Source of the DNA: Streptomyces sp. NBS 14/10 | GTDB taxonomy: Bacteria > Actinomycetota > Actinomycetes > Streptomycetales > Streptomycetaceae | Assembly (NCBI RefSeq): GCF_002224125.1 | Contig: NZ_NCSM01000100.1 | Coordinates: 1 to 8,555 of the forward strand | Direction of reading: 5' to 3' | DNA: 8,555 nucleotides | Notes under the pieces: generated by a model | Database searches by the model: none | The model's input: only the letters and a program-made list of their open reading frames with translations | Told to the model about the DNA's origin: nothing | Part shown: in pieces, positions 1 through 6,603 of the stretch | Layout of the letters: every line of letters starts with the position of its first letter | Numbering within the stretch: position 1 is the stretch's first letter | Program-made: the position numbers and the translations under genes

Positions 1-136
1 CACCCATCGGCCCCACCAAGCCCGCGACCAGCTCGCGCCCCTCGACGACCCGAACATCATCCCACTGCCGACAGCGCGGATCGAACGCCGCCAAGCCGTG
101 GCCGGACTCATCAACGAGTACCACCGAACAGCCTGA
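1..136 (+). pseudogene. 3' end of an integrase-core (rve) transposase, cut by the window edge
   Basis: An open frame enters from the left edge and stops at TGA 134-136, giving 44 residues. It begins THRPHQARDQL, which matches the HRPH motif that follows the catalytic Glu in rve-domain transposases of the IS3/IS481 type, and it ends GLINEYHRTA, a common C-terminus of such actinobacterial transposases. Only the extreme C-terminus is visible, so I cannot say whether the upstream part is intact. There is no obvious terminal inverted repeat in the 50 bp after the stop, and another transposase remnant begins there in the opposite orientation, which suggests nested or recombined elements. The family call rests on motif memory and the exact IS family is uncertain. 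Confidence 0.7.
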
Positions 137-183
137 CGACCCGACGACACCCCAGCTCACAGCTATGAACACTTTTTGAAGCG

Positions 184-522
184 CTACGGGCCGTCGGCGG
201 CCCGCGGCATCGGCAGACTGGCCAGCACCTGCCGCAGCCGGGGCACGTCCACACTCCCGTGGTTCAGTGCCTCGTACATCGCGCCGTGCCCGCGCCGGTG
301 TTCGGCCAGCAGCGTCAGGTCGACCGGCGAGGTCACCGGACCGTCCGCGCACAGCAACGCGTCCACGAGGTCGAACAGTTCGTCCCCGCGCGCGGTCAGG
401 CAGTCGAATAAGTCCTCCCGGAAGCGTGACGCTTGCGCGAACGCCTCCCTGGGACCGGTGTCAGGCAGCAGACTCACCCTCACGGCCTTCGTCTTGATCG
501 GTGCACCTTGGTCGGAGCACAT
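184..522 (-). pseudogene. Truncated NF041680-type transposase, N-terminal third only
   Basis: This 112-codon frame carries the conserved start of NF041680-type transposases of actinomycetes: LLCADGPVTSPVDLTLLAEH, then RRGHGAMYEALNHG, then LASLPMPRAADG. In intact relatives the ADG motif runs straight into the first catalytic segment (xVLAVDVSxWLRP). Here it meets Pro and a TAG stop, so the catalytic domain is missing and the product cannot transpose. Homology ends at about position 187, next to the 3' end of the rve transposase, so the break is probably a rearrangement junction. The likely original start is GTG at 477 (product beginning VSLLPDTGPREAF), because family members begin near SLLP and a GAAGG lies 8 bases before it; the ATG at 522 would add 15 unusual residues. 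That ribosome-binding site lies inside an inverted repeat. Confidence 0.8.
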
Positions 523-538
523 GATCAGACGAAGGCCG
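483..538 (-). promoter_or_regulatory. Inverted repeat that could hide the ribosome-binding site of the transposase remnant
   Basis: CGGCCTTCGTCT (483-494) and its exact complement AGACGAAGGCCG (527-538) form a 12-bp stem. GATC at 496-499 and 523-526 could extend it past one bulged base, leaving a loop of about 23 nt. Read on the - strand, the 3' arm contains GAAGG, the likely Shine-Dalgarno sequence for the GTG at 477. Transcripts entering from outside could fold and mask it, as described for IS10 and IS50, while a transcript starting within the loop would not. It could instead act as a terminator for the kinase gene ending at 623, but no T-run follows. The structure is directly visible; its role is inferred. 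Confidence 0.5.
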
Positions 539-622
539 CTTCAATGTCCGGCGAATGCCCAGTTGAGTGATCCAGTTCGAGATGTCGTCCGACGCCGGGA
601 GCCAGGCACGGGCACTGATGCC

Positions 623-1423
623 TCAGCCAGCGAGCAGAGCCTGCATCCACTGGTCTTCGCGTTGCTCGATGTATTCGGCGTCGTTTCGCCACGCGTCGCC
701 ATGGCCTTCAGCCCACAGCCTTGCCCAGGGCTGGGCTCCTTGGGCTGCCTGGTCGCGCAGGAAGTCGTGCATGGAACGCGTACGGCGCCCCAGCACAGGG
801 ACCAACCGACGACGCTCGGACTCAGCGAGACCGTAGGCGTCGGCGAAGACTCGCAGTCGGTCCGCCGCGTCCGGGCTCTGCCAGGCCGGATGCGCGGACA
901 GCGGGATGAACCCGTGAATGGCGTATGCGACATCCCACAGGCGCGAGCCGGGACCTGCAGTGTCCCAGTCGATGAAGGCCCACCGTGCCTCGTCTGCGAC
1001 CACGAGGTTCCAAGGGGCCAGGTCGTTATGGGCGATGATGTCACTGCCCTCAGCGGGGATCAGCGTCTGCCACTGCGCATCGGACGGCGGCGTGAAGTCC
1101 TGCACGGCGTCGTGGAAGTCCCGGATCAGCCGTGCAACGCGAGCCAGTTGTCGAGCGGGTTCCATCAGCGAGAACCGGTCGGGCCAGACCACATCTCCCG
1201 GTATGAAGGTCAGGACCTCACGCCCCTGATCGTCAATGCCGAGTGGGCGAGGCGCCGCGCCGAATTCCACCTCATGCAGGTGGGCAAGCAGGGCATGCAC
1301 AGCGGGAGTCCATGGTCCGGCCGGACGGCGAACGGTGTTCCCGACGCGAACGACACCATCACTGACGTTGCCGCCGGACAAAGGCTCTTCATCATCGTGC
1401 CGCATCGAACCAGTGTGTCGCAT
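623..1423 (-). CDS. APH-fold (aminoglycoside phosphotransferase family) kinase
   Basis: A 266-residue protein with the APH/choline-kinase fold. The catalytic loop is HNDLAPWN (His132, Asp134, Asn139), the variant Brenner motif of this superfamily, and the Mg-binding segment is IDWD (Asp152/Asp154). The N-terminal lobe reads GGNVSDGVVRVGNTVRRPAG, typical of the actinobacterial subgroup, and the length is usual. Members phosphorylate hydroxyls of antibiotics, sugars or other small metabolites using ATP; the substrate cannot be told and resistance should not be assumed. The open frame extends upstream to 1681, but that part overlaps the neighbouring gene and is not protein-like. ATG 1423 and ATG 1405 are both plausible starts, and neither has a convincing ribosome-binding site. 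It is the last gene of the likely four-gene operon, 65 bp after its neighbour. Confidence 0.88.
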   Translation of the reverse strand: MRHTGSMRHDDEEPLSGGNVSDGVVRVGNTVRRPAGPWTPAVHALLAHLHEVEFGAAPRPLGIDDQGREVLTFIPGDVVWPDRFSLMEPARQLARVARLIRDFHDAVQDFTPPSDAQWQTLIPAEGSDIIAHNDLAPWNLVVADEARWAFIDWDTAGPGSRLWDVAYAIHGFIPLSAHPAWQSPDAADRLRVFADAYGLAESERRRLVPVLGRRTRSMHDFLRDQAAQGAQPWARLWAEGHGDAWRNDAEYIEQREDQWMQALLAG

Positions 1424-1488
1424 CAGCCCGTCATGATCACCCCATAAAAAGGGAGCGTCAGAGTCGGGACGGAGGTTAAAGGACAAGC

Positions 1489-2055
1489 TCAGCGGGGGCT
1501 GCGACCGCAGAGCGCGATAATTCGGTCCGCTGCGGACGCTGTGTCTGGTATCTCGACCGGTGGCGCCAGGATTCCGGTGCCCTGCGCCGCTTCGATCATC
1601 GGGCGAGCGATGGGGATCAGCTCCTCGGCGACGTCGTCCTCGATCGGCTGAGGGATGCCGATACCGACCGCGACATCCCACGCGTGCACGGCGAGGTCCG
1701 TAGTCATCTGCCAGCCGTAGAGGGAGGCGTCGGATTCACCGAAGGACAGGTGCACCGTACGTTTGGTCGCTCCCTCCTCGGTCCACGCTCTTCGTGCGTT
1801 CGTCGAGGCCTCCGACCATGCGCGCACCGGATCCCGGCCCAGGACATCACCGGCGTATCGGTCGCCCACCTCGGCGAGAGTGGCGCCGTCGAGCAGGTGC
1901 GGTACCCAGAGCTGTTCGGAGACAATGTGGTTGACCACGTCGCGGACAGTCCACTCAGTGCACGGGGTCGGGTTGTCCCACTGGTCGGCCCGGACGAGAC
2001 GGACCGTTCGATCGAACGCGGCCAGCGTGCGACCGTGGTTGCCTAGCAGGCTCAC
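1489..2055 (-). CDS. TIGR03086-family metal-binding protein (mycothiol-dependent maleylpyruvate isomerase-like, DinB fold)
   Basis: A 188-residue protein starting at GTG 2055, chosen because GAGGGGAG lies about 7 bases upstream and because the longer frame to 2139 would overlap the preceding gene and add basic, low-quality sequence. It shows both hallmarks of the actinobacterial DinB/MDMPI fold. The N-terminal helix segment is NPTPCTEWTVRDVVNHIVSE (first metal-ligand His at 43), and the second motif is TTDLAVHAWDVAVGIG (Asp120, His124, Asp127). In characterised relatives these positions bind a divalent metal, and some members use mycothiol as a thiol cofactor. Most TIGR03086 proteins have no assigned substrate. 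It is cytoplasmic, with no signal peptide or membrane segment, and lies 46 bp after the oxidoreductase gene, consistent with co-transcription. Confidence 0.88.
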   Translation of the reverse strand: MSLLGNHGRTLAAFDRTVRLVRADQWDNPTPCTEWTVRDVVNHIVSEQLWVPHLLDGATLAEVGDRYAGDVLGRDPVRAWSEASTNARRAWTEEGATKRTVHLSFGESDASLYGWQMTTDLAVHAWDVAVGIGIPQPIEDDVAEELIPIARPMIEAAQGTGILAPPVEIPDTASAADRIIALCGRSPR

Positions 2056-2101
2056 AGCACGTCTCCCCTCATACCGGGTCCGCGACCCAGCGCTGCCCCC
2101 G

Positions 2102-2698
2102 TCACCGCGACACCGCGAGGTTGAACCTTGTGTCGCCAAGAGCTCGCGCTATCGCGAAGTACAGCGACCCGATTTGTTCGGTCGCGGCGGCCGTGTCGAT
2201 GCCGCCCAGGTCGATGATGCTGGCATCGGGCCAGCCCAGGTCGCCGAGCAGGCCGATGATCACCGTCTTCGCTGCGACATCGTCACCACTGACGAAGACG
2301 GTGGCCGCAGGGACCGACGTGAGCGGGTCGACCATGATGGCGAAGTTCATCGTGTTAAGGGCCTTCACCACGCGTGTCCGCGGGAACCGTGTCTGAACTC
2401 GGACGGCCACCCCGTCGCCAGTGTGCGCTGCGGAGGTCTGCGGGGTGACCGTCGCCGAGGGGTCGAGCAGGATCTTGTCGCCCAGCACTTCGTCCCCGAT
2501 CTCGCTCAGGACGCCGAGCACGTCGTTGCCGGGCAGGGCGGTGACGATGAGATCGGAGGAGGTGACGGCGTTGCGGTGGTCGAACTGGTCGGGTCCCGTG
2601 GGTGTACGGGATCCGTAAAGCACACGGTGACCTCGTGATGTCAGGCGTGCGCCCAGCGTCGAGCCGACTCTGCCGGTTCCGAGGACGGCGATGTTCAC
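2102..2698 (-). CDS. NADPH-dependent F420 reductase-like oxidoreductase
   Basis: A 198-residue Rossmann-fold protein. The N-terminus MNIAVLGTGRVGSTLGARL contains the dinucleotide motif GxGxxG (Gly7, Gly9, Gly12). GSR at 29-31 after beta-strand 2 is the usual contact for the NADPH 2'-phosphate in this family. Further family signatures are TALPG (53-57), VVKALNTMNF (110-119; family usually VKAFNT) and DLGGIDTA (163-170). Known members move hydride between NADPH and deazaflavin F420; close relatives in actinomycetes are often named this way without testing, so F420 use is inferred. The start is GTG 2698, with GAGGAG six bases before it. It lies 43 bp after HydA and 46 bp before the TIGR03086 gene. 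A plausible job is cofactor supply or a reductive step for the neighbouring hydrolase pathway. Confidence 0.85.
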   Translation of the reverse strand: MNIAVLGTGRVGSTLGARLTSRGHRVLYGSRTPTGPDQFDHRNAVTSSDLIVTALPGNDVLGVLSEIGDEVLGDKILLDPSATVTPQTSAAHTGDGVAVRVQTRFPRTRVVKALNTMNFAIMVDPLTSVPAATVFVSGDDVAAKTVIIGLLGDLGWPDASIIDLGGIDTAAATEQIGSLYFAIARALGDTRFNLAVSR

Positions 2699-2741
2699 AG
2701 TCTGCTCCTCTTCGCGCCTCGGTTAGGCCGACGTCGCGTAC

Positions 2742-3713
2742 TCATTTGGCTTCCACCGTGGCGGCAAGTATCGGCAGGGACGGGAGCAGGTTGACCGCCG
2801 TCTCCCAGGACCGGTCGCCGAGAAGTTGGGAACGGAGGTAGGACAGGACCAGTGCACGGAGTGCGGCGACGCGGGCCGGATTCTCGTCCGAGGTCTCGGC
2901 CGCGTCGTAGCCGGAGATCCCGCCAAACAGGTGCCCGGCCCCCAGCATTGTGAGCAGCGTCTTGTTACCGCCCGGACTGTGCGTGTAGGCGTCCCACCGG
3001 TAGCTCAGGCGGCTGGAGAAGTTCGGGTTCAGATCCTCGTCGCCGGCCACGACCAGCGTGGTGCCGGTCATCGTCGCGAAGTTCAAGTACCGCAGCGACG
3101 GGTAGTGCTCGGCGGCCCACGGGCCGAAGTGCTCGTCGGCGACGCCGGGAGCCCCGATGACGACACCTGCTTTCAGTCGTGGGTCCGACAGATCCTTCTC
3201 CCGAGGGTCCTGTGGCTCCAGGACTTGCATGCCCATCAGTAGCGACACCGTGTGGCCGCCCAGCGAGTGACCGACTGCCGCGATTCTGCTGGTGTCGACG
3301 CGTTCCGGCAAGCCGGGGACGGCGCTGAGAACCTCCGGCAGGCGGTCCAGGATGACGTGCACGTCGAGGGCGCGATCGCGCCAGAAGAGAGGCGCGTCGG
3401 GCAGGGCTTGCTCGCGCAGTCCAAGCACGGTGGAGTCGAGGTGTGTCGGCTGGACGACGACGAACCCGTGGGCGGCCCAGAAGTCCACGAGTGGGCCATA
3501 ACCACGCAGCGAGGACAGGAAGTTCGCGGCGCCGTGACCGTGGGAGAACACAACGACCGGGAGCCCGACGCCTGTCGCGGGCGCCGTGACCTTGACCTCT
3601 AGCTGGACGGGCCTGTTCGGGACGTCGAGGACGACGGGGCTCCAGCTCAGGATCGGCGTCGGATCACCGACCGGGAGACCGAATGCGTCGGCGTATGCAG
3701 TGTTCAAGACCAT
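2742..3713 (-). CDS. Alpha/beta hydrolase, chlorophyllase/PET-hydrolase-like (HydA)
   Basis: A 323-residue serine hydrolase. Strand 3 and the oxyanion region read VVVFSHGHGAANF (53-65), followed by GPLVDFWAAHGFVVVQPTHL. The nucleophile elbow is GHSLGG (Ser150), the likely acid is Asp225 in VVAGDED, and the catalytic His is His261 in GAGHLFGG. There is no signal peptide or lipobox, so it should be cytosolic, unlike secreted polyester hydrolases. It is a clear paralogue of HydB (5688-6590), sharing DFWAAHGFVVVQPTHLDS almost exactly and the GAxH...GGxSGY ending. Start choice is open: AGGAG touches the ATG at 3713 but sits six bases before an in-frame TTG at 3707, so TTG may be the true start. 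It is first in the - strand operon, behind a good promoter candidate. The substrate is unknown; an ester or lactone is likely. Confidence 0.9.
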   Translation of the reverse strand: MVLNTAYADAFGLPVGDPTPILSWSPVVLDVPNRPVQLEVKVTAPATGVGLPVVVFSHGHGAANFLSSLRGYGPLVDFWAAHGFVVVQPTHLDSTVLGLREQALPDAPLFWRDRALDVHVILDRLPEVLSAVPGLPERVDTSRIAAVGHSLGGHTVSLLMGMQVLEPQDPREKDLSDPRLKAGVVIGAPGVADEHFGPWAAEHYPSLRYLNFATMTGTTLVVAGDEDLNPNFSSRLSYRWDAYTHSPGGNKTLLTMLGAGHLFGGISGYDAAETSDENPARVAALRALVLSYLRSQLLGDRSWETAVNLLPSLPILAATVEAK

Positions 3714-3742
3714 CTCCTATGCACGGTCCGCAGGTGGTGGCC

Positions 3743-3754
3743 GTCCGCGCGGAC
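3743..3754. promoter_or_regulatory. Perfect 12-bp palindrome in the HydA leader
   Basis: GTCCGCGCGGAC is an exact palindrome lying between the predicted HydA transcription start (about 3774) and its start codon. A related half-site GGTCCGC occurs at 3725-3731. It could be a second operator, a leader hairpin, or chance in GC-rich DNA. Confidence 0.35.
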
Positions 3755-3780
3755 ACATCGTCACACCGTCACCAACAAAA

Positions 3781-3809
3781 ATCCTGCCACCGACAGCAAA
3801 ATTACACAA
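3781..3809 (-). promoter_or_regulatory. Candidate sigma-70-type promoter for the HydA operon
   Basis: On the - strand, TTGTGT (3809-3804) and CAGGAT (3786-3781) are separated by exactly 17 bases. CAGGAT fits the TAGRRT-like -10 box of Streptomyces vegetative promoters and TTGTGT is a fair -35. Transcription would begin near 3774, leaving a leader of about 60 nt before HydA. The tandem repeats at 3811-3845 begin just upstream of the -35, so a bound regulator could block RNA polymerase. This is motif-based only. Confidence 0.5.
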
Positions 3810-3810
3810 G

Positions 3811-3845
3811 GAGGCATCTATGCTGCGTGAGGCATGTATGCTGCG
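3811..3845. promoter_or_regulatory. Two tandem 17-bp repeats, candidate TetR operators
   Basis: GAGGCATCTATGCTGCG (3811-3827) and GAGGCATGTATGCTGCG (3829-3845) differ at one base and are set 18 bp apart, close to two helical turns. Each contains the short palindrome GCAT-N2-ATGC. They sit between the divergent hydrolase and regulator genes, abut the predicted HydA -35, and contain TATGCT twice (3819-3824, 3837-3842), which could serve as a -10 for the tetR transcript. Placement and symmetry suit autoregulation by the adjacent TetR protein and control of both transcripts. The repeat is directly visible; binding is inferred. Confidence 0.6.
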
Positions 3846-3890
3846 GTTGGCAAGAATCGCACAGCGGCGAGCGACGGGGGAGAAGGCACG

Positions 3891-4499
3891 ATGACGACAA
3901 AAGACGTTCCCGGATTGCGGGAGCGGAGCAAGGCGCGCCGTCGGCGCCACATCTTGCACACGGCCCTACGACTGTTCGTCGAGCATGGCTATGAGGGGAC
4001 GACCATCGCCGACATCGCCGAGGCCGCCGACGTCGCCCCGCGGACGGTGACGGGCTACTTCCCCTCCAAGCTCGACTTCATCACCGAGTGGCCGGCCGAA
4101 CGCGAGCAGCGACTCATCGCGCTCTACTACGACGATCCATCCGTCGACTTCGTCGAGCTCGTCGACAAGTGGTGGCGCGACCTGCGTGACCACCTCGACC
4201 ACGAGGAGGCGACGCTGACCCGCGCGATGGCGCTTGCCAATCCCGGCGTCGTCGCCTTGGCCGAGGTCGAGGTGTCGCGCCGGATCGCCGGGGCCGAGTT
4301 CCCCTTTGACGGCACCGACCAGGAGGACCCGTTCGAGGTCGCCGGTCGTGCGGCGATCAGAGGCGTCAACCGAGCCTTCGAACGCGGCGTCGCCGAGGGC
4401 CGCATGACCGACCGCCTACACGAGGACCTGCTGAATCTGATCCGCAGCATCGCCGAGACGACCCACGTCGGCCACGGCGCACTCAAGCTCGACCGCTGA
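3891..4499 (+). CDS. TetR/AcrR-family transcriptional regulator
   Basis: A 202-residue protein with a classic TetR N-terminal DNA-binding domain: a basic segment SKARRRRHILHTALRLFVEH (13-32), then GYEGTTIADIAEAADVAP and RTVTGYFPSK (33-60), the helix-turn-helix and its following Y/F-K signature. The remainder is the helical ligand-binding and dimerisation domain, with no recognisable ligand class. ATG 3891 is chosen because GGGGGAGAAGG lies just upstream; the longer frame from 3834 starts inside the repeat array and encodes non-conserved residues. It is divergent from HydA and upstream of the aldo/keto reductase, so it probably represses both sides and itself through the tandem repeats. An inducing ligand related to the hydrolase substrate is likely but not shown. 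Confidence 0.93.
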   Translation: MTTKDVPGLRERSKARRRRHILHTALRLFVEHGYEGTTIADIAEAADVAPRTVTGYFPSKLDFITEWPAEREQRLIALYYDDPSVDFVELVDKWWRDLRDHLDHEEATLTRAMALANPGVVALAEVEVSRRIAGAEFPFDGTDQEDPFEVAGRAAIRGVNRAFERGVAEGRMTDRLHEDLLNLIRSIAETTHVGHGALKLDR

Positions 4500-4502
4500 A
4501 AC

Positions 4503-4520
4503 GCGGGCCACGCAGCCCGC
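4503..4520 (+). terminator. Short hairpin between tetR and the aldo/keto reductase gene
   Basis: GCGGGC (4503-4508) and GCCCGC (4515-4520) form a 6-bp G+C stem with loop CACGCA, starting four bases after the tetR stop. No T-run follows. It may attenuate readthrough or stabilise the tetR end; weak evidence. Confidence 0.3.
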
Positions 4521-4550
4521 TCCCGACCTCGCTCTCCCTGAAGGACCACA

Positions 4551-5585
4551 ATGGAATACCGCAATCTCGGACGTACCGGGATTCGAGTAAGCTCCTACTC
4601 GCTCGGCGCCATGATGTTCGGGGCGATGGGCAACCCCGACCACGACGACGCGATCCGCATCATCCACCGGGCGCTCGACGCCGGCATCAACGTCATCGAT
4701 ACCGCCGACATGTACTCGCGCGGCGAGTCCGAGGAGATCGTTGGCAAGGCACTGAGAGAACGTCGCGACGATGTCGTGCTGGCCACGAAGGTCCACGGCC
4801 CGATGGGTGATGATCCAAACCAGCGGGGCAACTCGCGGCGCTGGATCATCACCGAGGTCGAGAACTCGCTGCGGCGTCTGGGTACCGACCGCATCGATCT
4901 CTACCAGATCCACCGGCCCGACCCCGACGTCGACGTCGAGGAAACCCTCTCGGCGATGACCGACCTGCTGCGCAGCGGCAAGGTCCGGGCCATCGGAACC
5001 TCCACGTTCCCCGCCTCGGAGATCGTCGAGGCCCAATGGGTCGCCGAACGCCGTGGGCTCGCCCGCTTCCGCACCGAACAGTCTCCCTACTCCATCCTCG
5101 ACCGCGGCATCGAGCGCGAGGTACTACCCACCTGCCGCCGCTACGGGATGGGCGTGTTCGTCTGGAGCCCGCTCGCCGGCGGCATGCTCACCGGGCGCTA
5201 CCGCAAGGGCCGGCAGAGCGACACTCACCGCACCACCTACGGGTTCGCGCACATGAGCAACGAGCGACGCCTCGACGCGGTCGAAGCCCTCGTCCCGCTC
5301 GCCGACCAGGCCGGTATTTCCCTGGCCCACATGGCGATGGCCTTCGTGCTCGCCCACCCCGATGTCACATCGGCGCTGGTCGGCCCACGCACGATGGACC
5401 ACCTCGACGACCTGCTCGCCGGTACCGAGGTCGTCCTCGATGACGACCTCCTCGACGCCATCGACGCCATCGTCTCCCCGGGGGCCGACGTCAGTCCCCT
5501 GGCCATGGCCTACCAACCGCCCGCCATTACCACACCCTCGCAGCGTCGACGCCCACGTATCCAGCGTGCCGCCGTGACGATCTGA
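4551..5585 (+). CDS. Aldo/keto reductase
   Basis: A 344-residue AKR-superfamily enzyme, a cytosolic TIM barrel that reduces carbonyls with NADPH. The N-terminus MEYRNLGRTGIRVSSYSLGA is the standard AKR beginning. The catalytic tetrad is present: Asp50 and Tyr55 in DTADMYSRGESEEIVGKAL, Lys80 in LATKVHG, and His121 in YQIHRPDPD. The later motifs SGKVRAIGTS, WSPLAGGMLTGRY (cofactor-binding loop) and LVGPRTMDHLDD also fit. The length is slightly above the usual 320-330, owing to a basic, Pro-rich C-terminal tail (TTPSQRRRPRIQRAAVTI) that may be non-conserved. Start ATG 4551 has GAAGGA six bases upstream. It follows tetR by 51 bp and precedes HydB by 102 bp on the same strand. Codons end strongly in C, like HydB and unlike the more mixed usage of HydA. 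The substrate is unknown. Confidence 0.93.
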   Translation: MEYRNLGRTGIRVSSYSLGAMMFGAMGNPDHDDAIRIIHRALDAGINVIDTADMYSRGESEEIVGKALRERRDDVVLATKVHGPMGDDPNQRGNSRRWIITEVENSLRRLGTDRIDLYQIHRPDPDVDVEETLSAMTDLLRSGKVRAIGTSTFPASEIVEAQWVAERRGLARFRTEQSPYSILDRGIEREVLPTCRRYGMGVFVWSPLAGGMLTGRYRKGRQSDTHRTTYGFAHMSNERRLDAVEALVPLADQAGISLAHMAMAFVLAHPDVTSALVGPRTMDHLDDLLAGTEVVLDDDLLDAIDAIVSPGADVSPLAMAYQPPAITTPSQRRRPRIQRAAVTI

Positions 5586-5612
5586 CCCGCTCCCGGGCCA
5601 CTACCGACGCCT

Positions 5613-5631
5613 GAGCGCTGTGTCCGCGCTC
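5613..5631 (+). terminator. Short hairpin between the aldo/keto reductase and HydB genes
   Basis: GAGCGC (5613-5618) and GCGCTC (5626-5631) form a 6-bp stem with a 7-nt loop in the 102-bp gap. With no T-run, it could be a weak attenuator or a processing site. If it terminates, HydB would need its own promoter, and I see no convincing one. Confidence 0.25.
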
Positions 5632-5687
5632 CCGTCACAACGCCCACAACCGTTCCCCTACTGTCTCATCCCGGAAGGCCCGTCCCT

Positions 5688-6590
5688 GTGACCGCTACTA
5701 CCGTTCTGTCCGTCGCCCCGGTCATCGTTCCCACCTCCGATCGCGGCACCGAACTCCACGTTCGAGTCACCGCGCCCGCCGTCGGCGACGGGCTCTCGCT
5801 CATCGTGTTCTCTCATGGTTTCGGCTCGAGCATGTCCGCCTACGCCCCGCTCGTCGACCACTGGGCGGCCCACGGCTTCGTCGTCGTCCAGCCCACTCAC
5901 CTCGACTCGCGCACCCTCGCGATCCCACAGGACGACCCGCGGGTACCCGACATGTGGCGCCACCGCATCAACGACCTCACTGCGATCCTCGACCATCTCG
6001 ACCTCTTCGAGGCTGCACTGCCCGGCCTGGCCGGGCGCTTGGACCGCGACCGCATCGCAGTCGCCGGGCACTCCTGGGGCGCCACAACTGCCAGCGCCCT
6101 GCTCGGCGCCCGCATCGTCGACGCCGACGGGCGACCGGGACCGAATATGGGCGACCCTCGCGTACGCGCCGGCGTGCTGCTCGCCCTCGCCGGACACGGA
6201 CAGGAGGACCTCACCCCCTGGGCCGCCGAACAGCTCCCCTCCATGAACCCCGACTTCGCGCTCATGTCGACGCCCGCACTCATCGTCTACGGCGACCACG
6301 ACCACTCCCCGATGACCACCCGCGAACCCGACTGGTGGAGCGACGGTTACCACCAGAGCCCCCAGGAGAAGGCACTGCTCGTCCTGCACGGCGCCGAACA
6401 CTCCCTGGGGGGTGTGTCGGGATACGGGGTGACCGAGACCACCGACGAGAACCCGGAGCACGTCGCACTCGTCAACCGAGCCGCGACCGCCTTCCTGCGC
6501 CACGCTCTGGGGCTCGGCGATGCCCCGTGGAAGGACATGCTTACGACCCTTACGGACGACTCGCCGCTGGGTCGGCTCACGACGAAGTGA
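5688..6590 (+). CDS. Alpha/beta hydrolase, chlorophyllase/PET-hydrolase-like (HydB)
   Basis: A 300-residue serine hydrolase and paralogue of HydA. Visible elements in order are SLIVFSHGFGSSMSAYAPLV (37-56; oxyanion region), DHWAAHGFVVVQPTHLDS (57-74), nucleophile elbow GHSWGA (Ser129), likely acid Asp203 or Asp205 in VYGDHDHSP, and His238 in GAEHSLGGVSGYG. There is no secretion signal, so it is cytosolic. The start is GTG 5688 with GGAAGG nine bases upstream. The elbow differs from HydA (GHSWGA against GHSLGG), as does the 75-120 lid-like segment, so the two may have split substrate range. It is about 23 residues shorter than HydA, mostly at the N-terminus. It lies downstream of the aldo/keto reductase and likely shares its transcript. 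The substrate is unknown. Confidence 0.92.
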   Translation: MTATTVLSVAPVIVPTSDRGTELHVRVTAPAVGDGLSLIVFSHGFGSSMSAYAPLVDHWAAHGFVVVQPTHLDSRTLAIPQDDPRVPDMWRHRINDLTAILDHLDLFEAALPGLAGRLDRDRIAVAGHSWGATTASALLGARIVDADGRPGPNMGDPRVRAGVLLALAGHGQEDLTPWAAEQLPSMNPDFALMSTPALIVYGDHDHSPMTTREPDWWSDGYHQSPQEKALLVLHGAEHSLGGVSGYGVTETTDENPEHVALVNRAATAFLRHALGLGDAPWKDMLTTLTDDSPLGRLTTK

Positions 6591-6603
6591 CCGAGGCGGT
6601 CAC
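6587..6603 (+). terminator. Hairpin overlapping the HydB stop codon
   Basis: GTGACC (6587-6592) and GGTCAC (6598-6603) make a perfect 6-bp stem with loop GAGGC that includes the TGA stop at 6588-6590. It may end the tetR-AKR-HydB transcript, but no T-run follows. Confidence 0.3.

Noticed and set aside
541..622. Protein-like - strand stretch (DDISNWITQLGIRRTLKR) after the kinase stop
   Set aside because: About 35 residues without a start or an identifiable family; it could be a gene remnant but cannot be supported.
176..1447. Long + strand open frame of 423 codons across the kinase region
   Set aside because: It is antisense to the transposase remnant and to the kinase with clear catalytic motifs; its translation has no recognisable domain and reflects GC-rich third positions.
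3834..3890. Upstream ATG extension of the TetR gene
   Set aside because: It begins inside the tandem repeat and adds unconserved residues, while ATG 3891 has a strong ribosome-binding site.
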